Part shown: in pieces, positions 47,488 to 59,024 of the stretch
Position numbering within the stretch: position 1 is the first letter of the stretch
Layout of the letters: every line of letters begins with the position of its first letter
Source: Ligula intestinalis
Taxonomy: Eukaryota; Platyhelminthes; Cestoda; Diphyllobothriidea; Diphyllobothriidae
NCBI GenBank assembly: GCA_036362985.1
Contig: JAYGXS010000009.1
Coordinates: forward strand, 24,992,335-25,056,334
Reading direction: 5' to 3'
DNA length: 64,000 bases
Program-made: the position numbers and the translations under genes
The notes under the pieces: generated by a model
The model's input: the letters and a program-made list of their open reading frames with translations, nothing else
Database searches by the model: none
Told to the model about the DNA's origin: nothing

Positions 47488-49237
47488 TTCAACTTTGGAG
47501 TGTAGTTGGCGTAGACAGTGCAGGCCTCGACCTTGTTTTTGCCTGCAAACAAGGCTGTTTGCAGTCATACAGTCAAAGTTACCGCTTCTCTTCTAGACAT
47601 TGACGGAACTACTCTGTTAACGAAGAGAAGAATACAAAAAACTTCATGCGAAACTTTTTAAAGCGTCCCCTCTTTTCATTTAAAACCCCTCGGTCGCCAT
47701 TGCTCGAATATAAACGGTGATTTCTGTCTACAACCCGGTCTTCGTGAAAGACCTATGGGCACAAATAAACCCTTTGGTGGGGATCTACCCGGTTCAGCCG
47801 CGATTTTTGCTGCGATTCACAAATATGGCACGTTAGGGTTACTAGATTTTTCATGAAGAAGGAAGTGCTGACTGAAATTATCACCAATGCTGTCGCAGGT
47901 GCACACCATTACCCTTTCATCATAAATAACGTTTGAGCAGATTTTGCAGGATGTTCAAGCGTTTGTTGGCTTTTATGTTTACCTCTAAGCAAACATGGTT
48001 TTTGGCTTCTGTTAATTTTCCGTTCAACCCTTACTGAAAATAAACGGACGCAAGGAGGACAGAACAAAATATACCGCCACTTAAGACTAAGTTTGATGGT
48101 GCCTCTGGCTTGCTTTTTATAAGATGGCCAACACCTGGCACCAACTACGACCGCTATCACTATAATATACCTTCTGAGAATTTTACTTCCTGTTCCAAAC
48201 TTTTGGTACACTTGGTGGACATCAATGAATTCGATGATCGAAAACACACACTTAGCCGGCGTTCTTGACGCCCATACTTTGTGGTAGGTTACTGGTTGTC
48301 TTAACCTACGGCTTGTGGGCCAGCAACTTTTTCCATCCCCAATCATCTTGAGTATGTAATGACACTGGGCAAAGGGGTGGGGGTGGTGAACTGATGAGGT
48401 AGATTCCCACATGTCTCCTTTCATGATAGTCCGATAGAAGTCAGCGTCCCTACGCGTCCAGCAGCACCCTAGAATCATCCAGGTAAGTCAATCGCGCATA
48501 GACAAACAACAGGCGACATAGACGGCAAATACCGTATGCTCTTAAATACAAAGCTGCAGTTGGGAGGCGAAATTCTGATTCCCACACGAAAAGGTACTGC
48601 GATCTATTGAAAAAGCGGCGAACGAGGCAACGCAGGTGATTACACAAGAGCATAACGCAACCCCTTCTCCATGTACCTTCATCTTGTGCTCCTTCACCTC
48701 CTTCACCATCTGTCGCATAGTCCCGCATAATTCCTCTCCCTAAAGGTCCACACTATCCATTTCTTCTAGAAGTGTAGTTGACATCTCGCGTCGTTCCCTT
48801 TGGTCTCGGAATAGGGAAAGGCACTGGAGTGACCAACCAAAATTAATAATATTTGACAACTTCATCATTTTTCCTCGTTTGAACTGATTGTTTTAACGGG
48901 ACGGACATATGTTGCATGTCAACTGCCGCGTTGCTTCTCGCTCAACATTAAGTTTGTTTCAATATTCAGTATAAAATTAATCAACCCACTGGATTCTCTT
49001 ATGCCTATTTTGCATATGACGCGTAAGTTCCCATTTTTTGTTCGCGAAAACGTTATTACCTATATCACGACGTCTGCTTTCGTCGAGTCGCGATTGTGAT
49101 ACAGGCCGTGTGTTTCTGCCATAGACTGGCACGTGTTTGGATTCGGTTAAGGTTCATCATCATTTTTGTTCCTTCGTTAACTGAACTGTGCTCACAGGGA
49201 TTGGTGGGCATAAGAAATAGCCACAAAACTGTTGGCA
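47488..49237. other. Palindrome spacer (1,750 bp)
   Basis: Single-copy centre between the arms. The minus-strand frame 47,909-48,478 includes 'VGARCWPSYKKQARG', which matches the 'YGAETWTVYKKQAR' region of the same zinc-finger LINE family, preceded by 'KFGTGSKILRRY' at the matching position; so at least about 48,080-48,230 is LINE-derived. Other frames (48,450-48,728) are not recognised. Confidence 0.7.
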
Positions 49238-49524
49238 CCATTCCCATCTCAGCTGTCCTGCCTGAAGATTGCTAGTCATATAGCAGGACAGAATCCCTGA
49301 CACATACACGTAAAACAGAAGAAACTTCAACTGTGACTGAACAGTCATTTAGAATGAACAGACGACGAATGGTTACCCACGTGACTGTATACTGTGAGTG
49401 ATGACCACCCACGAAGAAAAAGGAACGAAACAAGGACACCCTAAAGGAATACCTAAAGTACCCTCAAAATGATACAGTGACCTGGGATGAAAACGCTCAG
49501 GACGGATCTCATTGAAGAAGATGA

Positions 49525-51256
49525 GTGACAACCGGTGGATGTATATAAGAAGCCAGTGGGATCGCTGCCGCTTAAGCGAAAAGGACCACCTGCAAGTCAA
49601 CAGACGTTTTCAGTCGCCGTTGGCAGTCACTGCGCTTATCTCTCCTGTCCACACTGCCCACGCACATTCATACACAACGCGGACCGACAAGCCACACGCA
49701 TTTCATTGAAAAAATCAACAGTAAAATGCCACCGTCTATACCACACTGTTATATCACTTCTAACCAGCAACTATAGCACGCTTGCTCACGCAAAAACATA
49801 CAGTGTGCAACTCCAGCCTTAAGGTGAGCCAGATCACCGGCTCCTTTCGCCAGCGGTCCTTCCACCTCATAGCGTACAGTTTGAGTGGCTTCAAACAAAT
49901 CCTATCTTGTAAAGCTAACATTTTACGCTTTACCAGAACATACAGTCACCACAGTGTGTTTGGTAGGTTACGTTTCGCATCAGTGATGAATGCGCAAACT
50001 TTAGTCTCGTCATCAACACAGAGAAAACAGTGTTCAAGCACCAATCGCCACCAGGAGCTGACTACAATGTTCCACGGATCAACGTCGAGCGCAAGAACGT
50101 GGATAACGTCGCCTACCTCGACCATGGGCTATCCTGCAACACTCAGATCGACGACGAGGTGGCTCACTGGATCTCCGAAGCTAGCTACGCCTTCGGCCGA
50201 CGATCAAGTACTACCTAAGCGAAGATTCACGGAGATGTCGCTGTAGGTGCTCGTCGCAAAGTGGGATAAAAAAGAGGCGTTAAATAGACACTCTGAAGAA
50301 CTGCCAAAAGCATTTTCAAATCAACATGGCAACCCGGCGGGAACTCAAGCAAAACCGATCTACGTGACGAAGAATGATATAAACTGGCTCAGCAATCTAC
50401 TAAGCCAGTCGGATTGCCACCGCCAACATAAAATGGACGGGTCGCAAGACTGACAATCAACGGACGCACACTGTCACCACCTAAGCCTCCCCAACCTGTC
50501 CGTGCACGCATTGGCTTTGTCGGCCACGTCCGGACGCAGTGCACCCCTTCGCTGGCGCCATCCACTTCTACAGTATCAAATACTAAATCAGACTTTTCTC
50601 TTCCCAGCACCTCGATGGCAACAACCGTCTCCACAGCTGCTGCGCTGCTCTCACCCATTCGTATCACATCCGTCTCCACTCCCTCCACCTCCTTCGGTGC
50701 ATCATTGCCCTGCACCACTATTCCCATTGCATCCACCAGCGCTGGGTGTTTGAGCCTTGTGCACTCTCACTGCACTCGTTTATTGACCTAACACATTGGT
50801 CTAGTCGTTCACTTTCGAATCCATCGCACACAGAGTGGTGAACTAGTGCCTGGATCCTCAACACACATAAGGAACCGCCGCCTTCACTGCCCACACTGCC
50901 ACCGGACATTCGCCCTTCACATTTGCCTACTAGGTCACATGCGCATTCACGACAGCCGGATTTCCCGTTATGTCGATACACCCAGCGTATCCCACACTCG
51001 CACCACGAACTCCAGTACCACACAGTATTCGCCTCACCACCTACAACACCAGGACGCTCCTTTCAGCTTACCGGGAACCACGTTAGTGCACTCCAGGAAA
51101 GTTGGATACTGTTCTGTTGACTGTCCTCCTAAACAATGGCTTAACGTTTTGGGCGAAATAACTGCCTCTATACCTCGCGAAGGTGACGCAATGAAATCTA
51201 TAATAAGCAGCAATGACAAGGATCTGACAAGTAAATATTGTTACTTACCATACTAA
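49525..51256 (+). mobile_element. Decayed LINE with C-terminal C2H2 fingers, right arm
   Basis: In order on the plus strand: an isolated finger-like piece 'LSCPHCPRTFIHN' (~49,640-49,690); RT C-terminus with 'KTVFKHQSPPGADYN', 'DDEVAHWISEASYAFGR' (50,030-50,205); a region ending 'LVAKWDKKEALNRHSEEL'; Pro/Ser-rich 50,502-50,753; then 'HIGLVVHFRIHR' and 'LHCPHCHRTFALHICLLGHM' (about 50,790-50,950), two C2H2 fingers. This layout is that of a LINE family abundant in tapeworms and flukes (remembered). Multiple frameshifts; the RT core is missing. Confidence 0.8.
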
Positions 51257-53687
51257 CAGTCTACGTACTAGCAAAAAGGCCTGATCTGACAAGTCTTTGA
51301 AAGTCTTAGGCAATAACGCAGTTCAACTAGCAAAGGATAAAACCAAAGGATGCAGCGTTTCCAAAATGCTATGGCCTCCCCAGGTCCACAAAGAAGGAAT
51401 ACCCCAACGACTTATTGCTTCAATCAGAGGCACTCCAAAACTCCGCCTAGCCAAGTGGTTTTTTCAGCGTCTCAAATTTCCAACTCACGGCTCTGCAAAG
51501 ACCGTCAACTCAGCTTAACAATTTAAACAAAAGTTGCAGGGCATTCGACTAAGCATGACGGAAGGAGGTTGTCTTTCAATGTGACCTCACTTTTCACCTC
51601 AAAACCACAACATCTTGCAGTTGAAAGCATCCACATCCTGTTAGAAGAGAAATACAACGATATTGATACGAAGTTCTAATTAAGGCATCTCATTGGACTT
51701 CCGACTGGGGGACTGAGTAAGTAGCGAATGGGCAGCATTTCAAGCCAAAACATTAAGCATGCTATAATGGACCCTTCAAATTCCCATTTTTTTATAATGA
51801 GGATGATGCAGTAGTGCCTTACAAGTGGATTCCACAGTAGCAATCTCACTCTCTATATCTCTCTCCATCTTGCTCTGTATATATCGATCTCCCTATCAGT
51901 CTTTTCCAGTGGTCAGGCGCAAGGCCAATAGATGATTCACTGGATCATATGTCACTGTGTGAAATAAATTCTGTGATAGAGTGGACAAAAAATACTTAAA
52001 TGTCTGGTTAAATGATCTGCTGCCCATCCTTGCAAATGATTTTGCTTTCGATATGCGATAAATTTGAAACAGCAATTCATGTTGTTAGGTGTCCAGCCTG
52101 ACCGAATCCTAGCAATCTTGCGAGGTCTCCAGGAGCGTCGTGCCTGCCGCCAACTGCCACAATGATTCCTTTGCCAACAGAGGACTGCCTTCACGGTAAT
52201 GTGCATTCGCGGTGATTATGCCTACGCGATGACTGTCCACACGCAATGACCATATACCGGAAAAACGTACGCGCAGCCAGACGCATGCCCAACTGGTCGC
52301 TGTCCCTCAAGGGCCAACTGGTTGCTTGGCCTTATCCAAATGCCTCCCATCAGGCCACAAGCAAACGAGCTTGACAATCACAGATAAGCCAATGTTCCCT
52401 CTTAGACAGTGAGTTGCAACGCGGAATGCGAGAATACCGTCAGTCCATCCCATTGCTGGGCCCGCCCCAAAGCAGGACATCCAGCTCGCTGGAGATCGAC
52501 CAGCCACCCGAGAAACCAACTCCGGCTTTTGTACAATATAAACCCTTCTTCGGGTGGCTCCCACTCTTACGCCCTTATTATAATGTTATTCCATGGGGAT
52601 TCCAAAGGGCGTAATTAGATGGTTATACCACAAATGAGTCACCGTTACAACACACATCACGGGTTTCCTCCCCAGATACTTTCCTAACGAAATCTTACAT
52701 GTGTTTCTGAGTGAAATATATGCAACAGCGTTTACCTTATTAGTACTTATCCGTGGCAAAGGCATTCTCAGGAAGAAAAGGGACAAAATATAACCAAATC
52801 AAAACAAATGAACTTAGGTTAATTTCAAGAAAGAATAAATATTCCAATATTGTACTTATTACTCTAGGCTTAAGCCTTACACCAACCCTAACACAGACTT
52901 AAACTCTCAAGTAAATAACTTTACAATTAAGCGCGTGAATACAAAGAAAAACGGGTGGCAGATTCTTTGTCAATTTAGCTTAACTATAGTACGTACCGCT
53001 TATATTAGTTGACCCAAATGTATCCTTGGGTTGTTGGAGACCTATTTTTAGAATATTGCTTTAGGCGTTATATTAATCAGTCACATATTTTACGTACACA
53101 GTAAGGTTCGTTGGGCAAACTTAACCGTCTGACAAAAACACTTCTTTCACTTTTTCTGCAGGTCCCCATGAGAAGCAATACCAAATCAAGAGTAACCTAT
53201 GGTTATTTTATGGTTTACTCACACAATTATACAACTACGAGGTTTGATCTTGTTCTACACAGACTTTGGGACAATTTCTCCCTAAAATAAATTCAATATG
53301 TTTCGTTGTTGAGTACAATTTGCAAGTGAAAACCTACTTTGTCAAGGCTATGTTACACCGTGTACCGTTTTAATAATTCTACAATGTTTAGCCATTCCGC
53401 TGTCGAATTCGCTCTTACTTTGCAGACCAGCATGACCTTCTGAGATGCCAAAACGCTTCTACTACCGCGAGTGCACTGACAGTAAGCAGTGCATACGTTC
53501 CTGTCTAAAGCGCCTATGCCCTCGCATGAAAAAGCAGAAACAACTAAATTGATTGAAAAAAACCTATAAGGTTCGATGTTTCCCCGGTATGAGCACGAAG
53601 TTTGTGGTTGCATTTTTAAGCAGAACAATTGCGTGAGTTCTAGATTCTGCCGATTTGCAGTCAGCAGAGTATATGTATTTCGGAAAA
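51257..53687. other. Unassigned arm sequence, right
   Basis: Mirror of 43,038-45,468; nothing recognised. A TATA-like 'CAATATAAACCC' lies at about 52,535-52,547. Confidence 0.4.
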
Positions 53688-54834
53688 TTAGAAATTCAGC
53701 AAAATCATTGCCAATCCCAAAACATGAGCAACCGAATATAATTTAATTGTTACCGCGGAGGAGCTTCCGTTGTCGTTGCCTGCCTTTTTAGGCGAAACGG
53801 TTATGGTATACTTAGTTCCTGCTCCACTTTCCCCGTCTGCCAATTCAATGGTTACTGCTTCATTTTTCATGGGTCCGTTTAGACTAACGATCGTTTGCTC
53901 TAAAATGCATCAAATGCAAAAACCAGATTTAAAAAGATAGAAGGTATTTAGGTGTACAATTTTCGTAAACACATGGAATAATTGTTTTACTTACGTTTGC
54001 CAATTGTGGCCGCATCCTGCGGATGAGCAGTCTAAGGATAACGTGGACGCACATATATATGTGACGAGTAATTTGAGCAAAGTATTATTTTTGAAAGGTA
54101 GTGTTTACTCACTGTGGCGAGAAATGGTGCCTTAAAGTGCTGCTCTTCTGTTACTTTGCCTTCACTGCTGACATTAAGTTGTCCGAGATCGTTAGCGGTA
54201 CGAGCCATAGCTTCAGCTGTGGCTGCTCCTTTGCATAAAGGGAAATTACAAAATGATGAAAAGCCGCTTAATTTTTGCTGTTATTTCACCTGACTTGTCG
54301 CCTTCACCGTATATAGTGATTTTGTCATTGTCATTGTATACGATCTGCCCTACGGGAACGGTTATATCTGTGGAGTAGCCTAAATGACATGTTTATGAGT
54401 GTAAAAGTTTAGACTGAGTATTACCAGCAATCGTCCCACACACTCTTTCCGTAGCTTCGCACGATCCAACTAGACTCTGCAAAACAGAATATTAATATAA
54501 AGTTCATCTGAAAACAACATGTGTTTGTACACAAATGGTATTAAAGCTTACAGCACCATTATGCAAAAAGCAAGGACGCAAACAGGATTCTATGGTTAGT
54601 TAGCCTGTAAAAACAACTTTACCTTCGCAACGAATTCAATAGTAACGTAAAGGTTTTCGACCGGCTTCCCAGGATCCACGTCTACTTTCATGGCGTTGTT
54701 GTCACCATGCACTAGTACGACAAATAAGACTTAATAATTTGGTATTTTTAAAGCGAAAGGGCCAAGAGGGAAGCTGTCTACTTACCGAGCGCCGAGGCAT
54801 AAAGGAGAACTAGGAAAGATCCGATTAATTGCAT
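53688..54834 (-). CDS. Small secreted, probably GPI-anchored protein; copy B with lost splice donor
   Basis: Mirror copy of 41,891-43,037 with exons (5' to 3') 54,834-54,786; 54,711-54,623; 54,476-54,425; 54,379-54,272; 54,228-54,113; 54,016-53,995; 53,899-53,688. Six exons have the same coding sequence as copy A as far as I compared. Exon 4 has one replacement (Thr in copy A, Ile here, at 54,343), and its donor reads TT instead of GT because of one change at 54,271. Exon 4 is 108 nt with matching phases, so skipping it would leave an in-frame protein 36 residues shorter. Alternatively the copy is a pseudogene, or the change is a polymorphism or assembly error. Confidence 0.65.
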
Positions 54835-55689
54835 GCTTTGAACACTAACAGACGACGGTAACTTATGAAAACACGCCTTTTTATGTGGATAATTTGAGCG
54901 CAAATTCAAACGAATTCCAGCTGTTGGATGTAAACTATTGTGCAAAGTGTGAGCATGCGTTGAAGCGTAGGTTAATTCACAAAACATGATTGGTGCACTA
55001 TAACTTAGCATTGTCCGTTTGTGCGACGGTATAGGCGACCGACGTATAGTTGTGCATTAAGGCATTGTTTTGTACTTAGTAGAGATAACATTGTCAATTA
55101 AACTATTCACTTGACAGAAAACACCCTTTGCAAACCATTTAAGGTTTCCGACGGGTAGAAGTAACTGGAGTAGAATGCAAACACGGTTTAATTCTAATAT
55201 GGTAGAAATATCCGTTCATAGGTAAATCTTACAATCAAGTATCCTTTACAGCATACAAATTGTGCTTCCCCTGCAACTTATTGCATGCTAGAAGACAGAT
55301 ATTCTGCGAAGTAGGGGCATCGCAAATTATTTGCGCGAATCTGCCTGCAGTTACGGTTTATTAAACCGGTCATCCTAAGTCAGATCAGTTAATCGTAGCA
55401 TGGACTAAAGCCCAGTCAGGAAGTGTAACAACTTGCAATCTTATCGATTGTACTTAACGTACTTGATGAATAGATTTTCACCTGATTTGGTCAAGACTGC
55501 TTATCACATGTTTATAATTAAATTATGAAAAAGGTGTATTTACTTTTGTTCACAACGTTCTACTCCATCAGTTCGTGTAACATTATAACCATGGTAATTT
55601 GTATGAGTTTGAAAGCTCGGAACAATAAACAAATAAATTCGGAGTTTGGCCATTTTTCTTTTTTACCAATATATCAAACCGAAAAGCAG

Positions 55690-56965
55690 TTTCTTAAATA
55701 TTTTAAAGATAGGTTAAAATGTGCATGTTTTGTTTCAACATTAAGATCTTTATCTGGGAAAGAATTTTTCTTTTGCACAACAATACTATCAAAGTTTAAC
55801 GGATCACTGAAGGGATCAGCCATTTCGGGATTCATGGCTGAAGTCACGAAGCAAAAATAAGAGACTTTGGCCCTACCACTAGTAAACCCCAAGTTTTGGG
55901 TACGCTATGCTGATGACACAGTTTTTATTGTTAAAACCTACCAGCTGGAAAAACTGCATACATTTATTGATTCAACAATGTCAGGAATCAAAGTTACGCC
56001 CAAAAATAAAGTTGACAGTAAAATTTCAATTTCTTAATATCTTCTTACATTGAAGTATGATGGAATATTTCAAACATCAGCCTACCGAAAAACCTCATAT
56101 GTGGATATTATCGTATATTATGAAAGCAGTCACCCTGTTGCTCACAAGTGGAGTATTGTAAGCACCTTCATAAGTTGAACAAGAACACACTGTTCAGGGC
56201 ACGAACTTGCCTAAAATGAACCCGTCAAAGCTGTTTTTATAAAATGGTTACCCTAGGTAGTTCGTGTGTCAGTGCATAAGATGACAAGAATTTAAACGAA
56301 AAGGAAAGGAATTGAATTGATCCGTTCCAAGAAAGTGGCTGAACTCGTTGAATCACACCCGAGAAAGCATCAAATCTAAATTGCGCAAAATAATCTTGTG
56401 AGCGTTTGATATTTGGGCAGAAAAATGGTCGTTAACAACATTTCTTGTGGCTGCTGCAATGCAGTTTATTGTGGACAAATAGGACAATCAGTCTTAACAA
56501 GCTTCCACGAAAACCAACTAGCAGCAGAGAGGAAAGATTGCCTGTCCCAGGTTGCCATGCACACACTAGAATTGGGCACAAATTTGCATGGGACCAAACT
56601 TGCATTGTTGGCTCTTTCCAAGCTAGGGGGGTCCGTGAGTTGGTAAACATCATAAACGCCGATGACTCGTGAATTGACAGGCAAGTCGATATACATACGG
56701 CAACAGTAGTTTATGTAGGTCCACTCATTAATCCCTACTTCCTGCATGTTATCCTACGAAAACGGTGGTTATTGGGTTTTATGGGTGGGGAAATAAGTCG
56801 CGCAGTGGAATATAAATTAAGAAACGTTAAATACATTTTTCTTTTACTGTGTATAACATGCTATCTGTGCATGTATCAACCTTTATCTGCGCATGTCTCA
56901 GACTTGTTTATTATAATCTATGACTAAGGATTCCTGACGGAATCCGAAAAGTCAGGACAATAAAA
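55690..56965 (+). mobile_element. Penelope-like element, RT and GIY-YIG (degenerate), spanning the arm edge
   Basis: Reads across frameshifts: 'GSAISGFMAEV', 'KFWVRYADDTVFIVK' (catalytic YADD at about 55,902-55,915), 'QTSAYRKTSYVDI', 'SSHPVAHKWSIV' (ends at the arm edge, 56,163), then 56,413-56,646 with 'ISCGCCNAVYCGQIGQS', the GIY-YIG-type segment with upstream cysteines. A terminal hairpin 'GGATTCC...GGAATCC' flanked by GACT/AGTC lies at about 56,921-56,952. It belongs to a different Penelope subfamily from 59,025-60,667. Confidence 0.8.
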
Positions 56966-57799
56966 CTTCTGTTCTAGCGATCACTTCTTTTTCTTTTAAA
57001 CTGTTTCCTGGAACTCGGATATTCTCCTATATCAACAGTACCAAGATCATCGTCAACACATATAAGGAAAATGCTGCGACCTTCAAACAAACCTCTCTTT
57101 GAACTTTTTTCATCGTGCCTGTCGGTATCGCACATGTTCACTTTACTCGATCTAACGGACGCCCGAAATGTTGACTGAAAAACTGCTTCCGATATCAGAT
57201 ACTGCCACACGGTGTCAAGATGAGTGAGTGCACAGGAAATGATATTCCATGCCATCCATAAAGGAGATTTAAAAACGATCACCATGCAACTTAACAAGTT
57301 TGGTGTCTGCATGGTTCAAAAGGCAGCATTATCCCTACGCAGCGTAACGTATCCCATACAAAATGGATCATCGAAACCATCATTTATCGTACACTCATAC
57401 CCCAACTAGCAGTGTGTTTAAAGTTGTTACCTGAGCCAACGGAACACAGGAAAGCAATACTCACAGTGGACCGACTGGCGTCCACCATAACAAAAACACC
57501 TCCTAGATGCCAACGAATATGTGCTTGAATCTCGCAAACTTGGTGGTTGCGTTTGTTTTCGTTTACAAATAATCGAAGGTATGTTTAGATAGGACTGAAG
57601 CGTCATTGCTTCGAAGGTCGCAAAACCATGTTTAGAAAGCAGTTACCACCGCGAGAGGCGTGGCTGTTCGCTTCGATCCAGGTGTTTGTGTGAGAATTAA
57701 GAACAAGGTTCATGTAAGTGTAACATTTAATTCAGAACTAGGGCACGGCACGTGGAAAATATCAAATTAAGCTGTGCGATGATGTTTGCGCTAGACATG
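56966..57799. other. Unassigned sequence
   Basis: Open frames at 56,974-57,312 (-) and 57,224-57,409 (+) are not recognised. Confidence 0.3.
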
Positions 57800-57990
57800 T
57801 AGGAGGACGTCCGATAAAGGAAAGTGCGAACACTTTTTTTGACGTCCTTCGAAGCAGAAGACCTGATGTTAGCGTCCGAAGGAACGTTCATCGAAAAAAA
57901 CCTGCTCCGGAGAGAATGAAAGATGCAGACCACCTTATTAGATGACACGAAGATCAAGAAAGTAGAAAAAGAAAAGGAGGGCACATATAT
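57800..57990 (+). mobile_element. Rearranged Penelope fragment
   Basis: 'FFDVLRSRRPDVSVRRNVHRKK' type coding (57,838-57,905) matches the RT tail of the element at 59,025 ('LDVLLSRRPDGSIQRSVYRKK'). It is followed at once by 'TTLLDDTKIKKVEKEKEG' (57,930-57,985), which matches that element's most N-terminal surviving part ('TILSDPTKFKKVDKEKD'). The order is therefore reversed relative to an intact element. Confidence 0.7.
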
Positions 57991-59024
57991 ATTTGGTACT
58001 GCGGATGGCCTTCGCTATATGAAATATATAAAACATGCAGTACTAGACGGTCTAAATGGACATTTCGTAGTATTTCACGCAATTTGAGCGTATTCGACTT
58101 AATTTTTCAGATTTATTTAGGGCTAAACCGTAACAAGTTATAGTCCGGCCACTCACTTCCAACACATACGCTTAATAATTCACAATATAATTTCTCCATA
58201 ACTATCTGGACGCCATATATCGAAAGCCTCATATCGAATATTACGGAGCCCACTGAGTAGTCGAATGCCTCGCCCCATCTTGAAGGAGTGGAAGCCCCTG
58301 CAAACCACCTTTATGAGCTTTTAGCTAGAACCATGTCCAGAGTACTGCATAATATATTTCATATCTGAAATATATACAACCTTAGTACTACTTCTTTGTA
58401 TAAGTGGCATTGCTTAGATATTCCACGGCGTATGGTTGGCCTAGACTTACATATTGATAATGGATTCTGGGTTGGCTATTCACAACCACCTTCCGGTCAC
58501 CCATCCCTAGATCATGCACGTTTTTATGTTATAAACCGCATATGAAATGTTTAAGGTCACACTTACAAGCCAAACTGCTCCCTGTTGTACCACGCAGGTG
58601 CAGAAGCATCGATAAAATATGTGTATCGGATAACATCTATCAGCTGGATGGTATAACATATTTGTCAGTTGAAATTTCTATTAGTTGTAGTAAAAGTCAT
58701 TTAAACTTATTTCACTGATTTTGATAGATGTCGCCACAAATAGTCATCTGTACAATAGATTGTATGTGTAATGAACTGTGAAGGTCAATGTTTGATTGAA
58801 TCATTTAATATGCATTTGATGTTGTTGATTTTGGTCTTTGAGTTGACTTGAGATGCAAAATTTTGTTTCCTCGCAAGTAATTCGGTTTAACTCAGATTCC
58901 TGGGGCGAAGCACCGCCAATTGGTGCCAAATCAAGCGTTTGTTGATATTTAAGGTATTTCCTTCGCTATTGAACACTGCGAAGACCAAATCATTTCTTTG
59001 ATGGAACATTAATAAAATGTGTAA
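57991..59024. other. Unassigned sequence
   Basis: AT-rich, no open frame of note. A pyrimidine tract ending in 'CTGAG' at 59,044-59,048 directly precedes the Penelope frame and could be an intron acceptor, as some Penelope elements have introns. Confidence 0.3.

Larger units (their letters stand above)
49238..56163 (-). repeat. Giant inverted repeat, right arm (6,926 bp)
   Basis: Partner of 40,564-47,487. The inner edge is 'CCATTCCC' at 49,238. The outer edge at 56,163 falls within a Penelope element that reads on without interruption, so this arm looks like the original and the left arm like the derived copy. It carries gene copy B on the minus strand. Confidence 0.95.
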
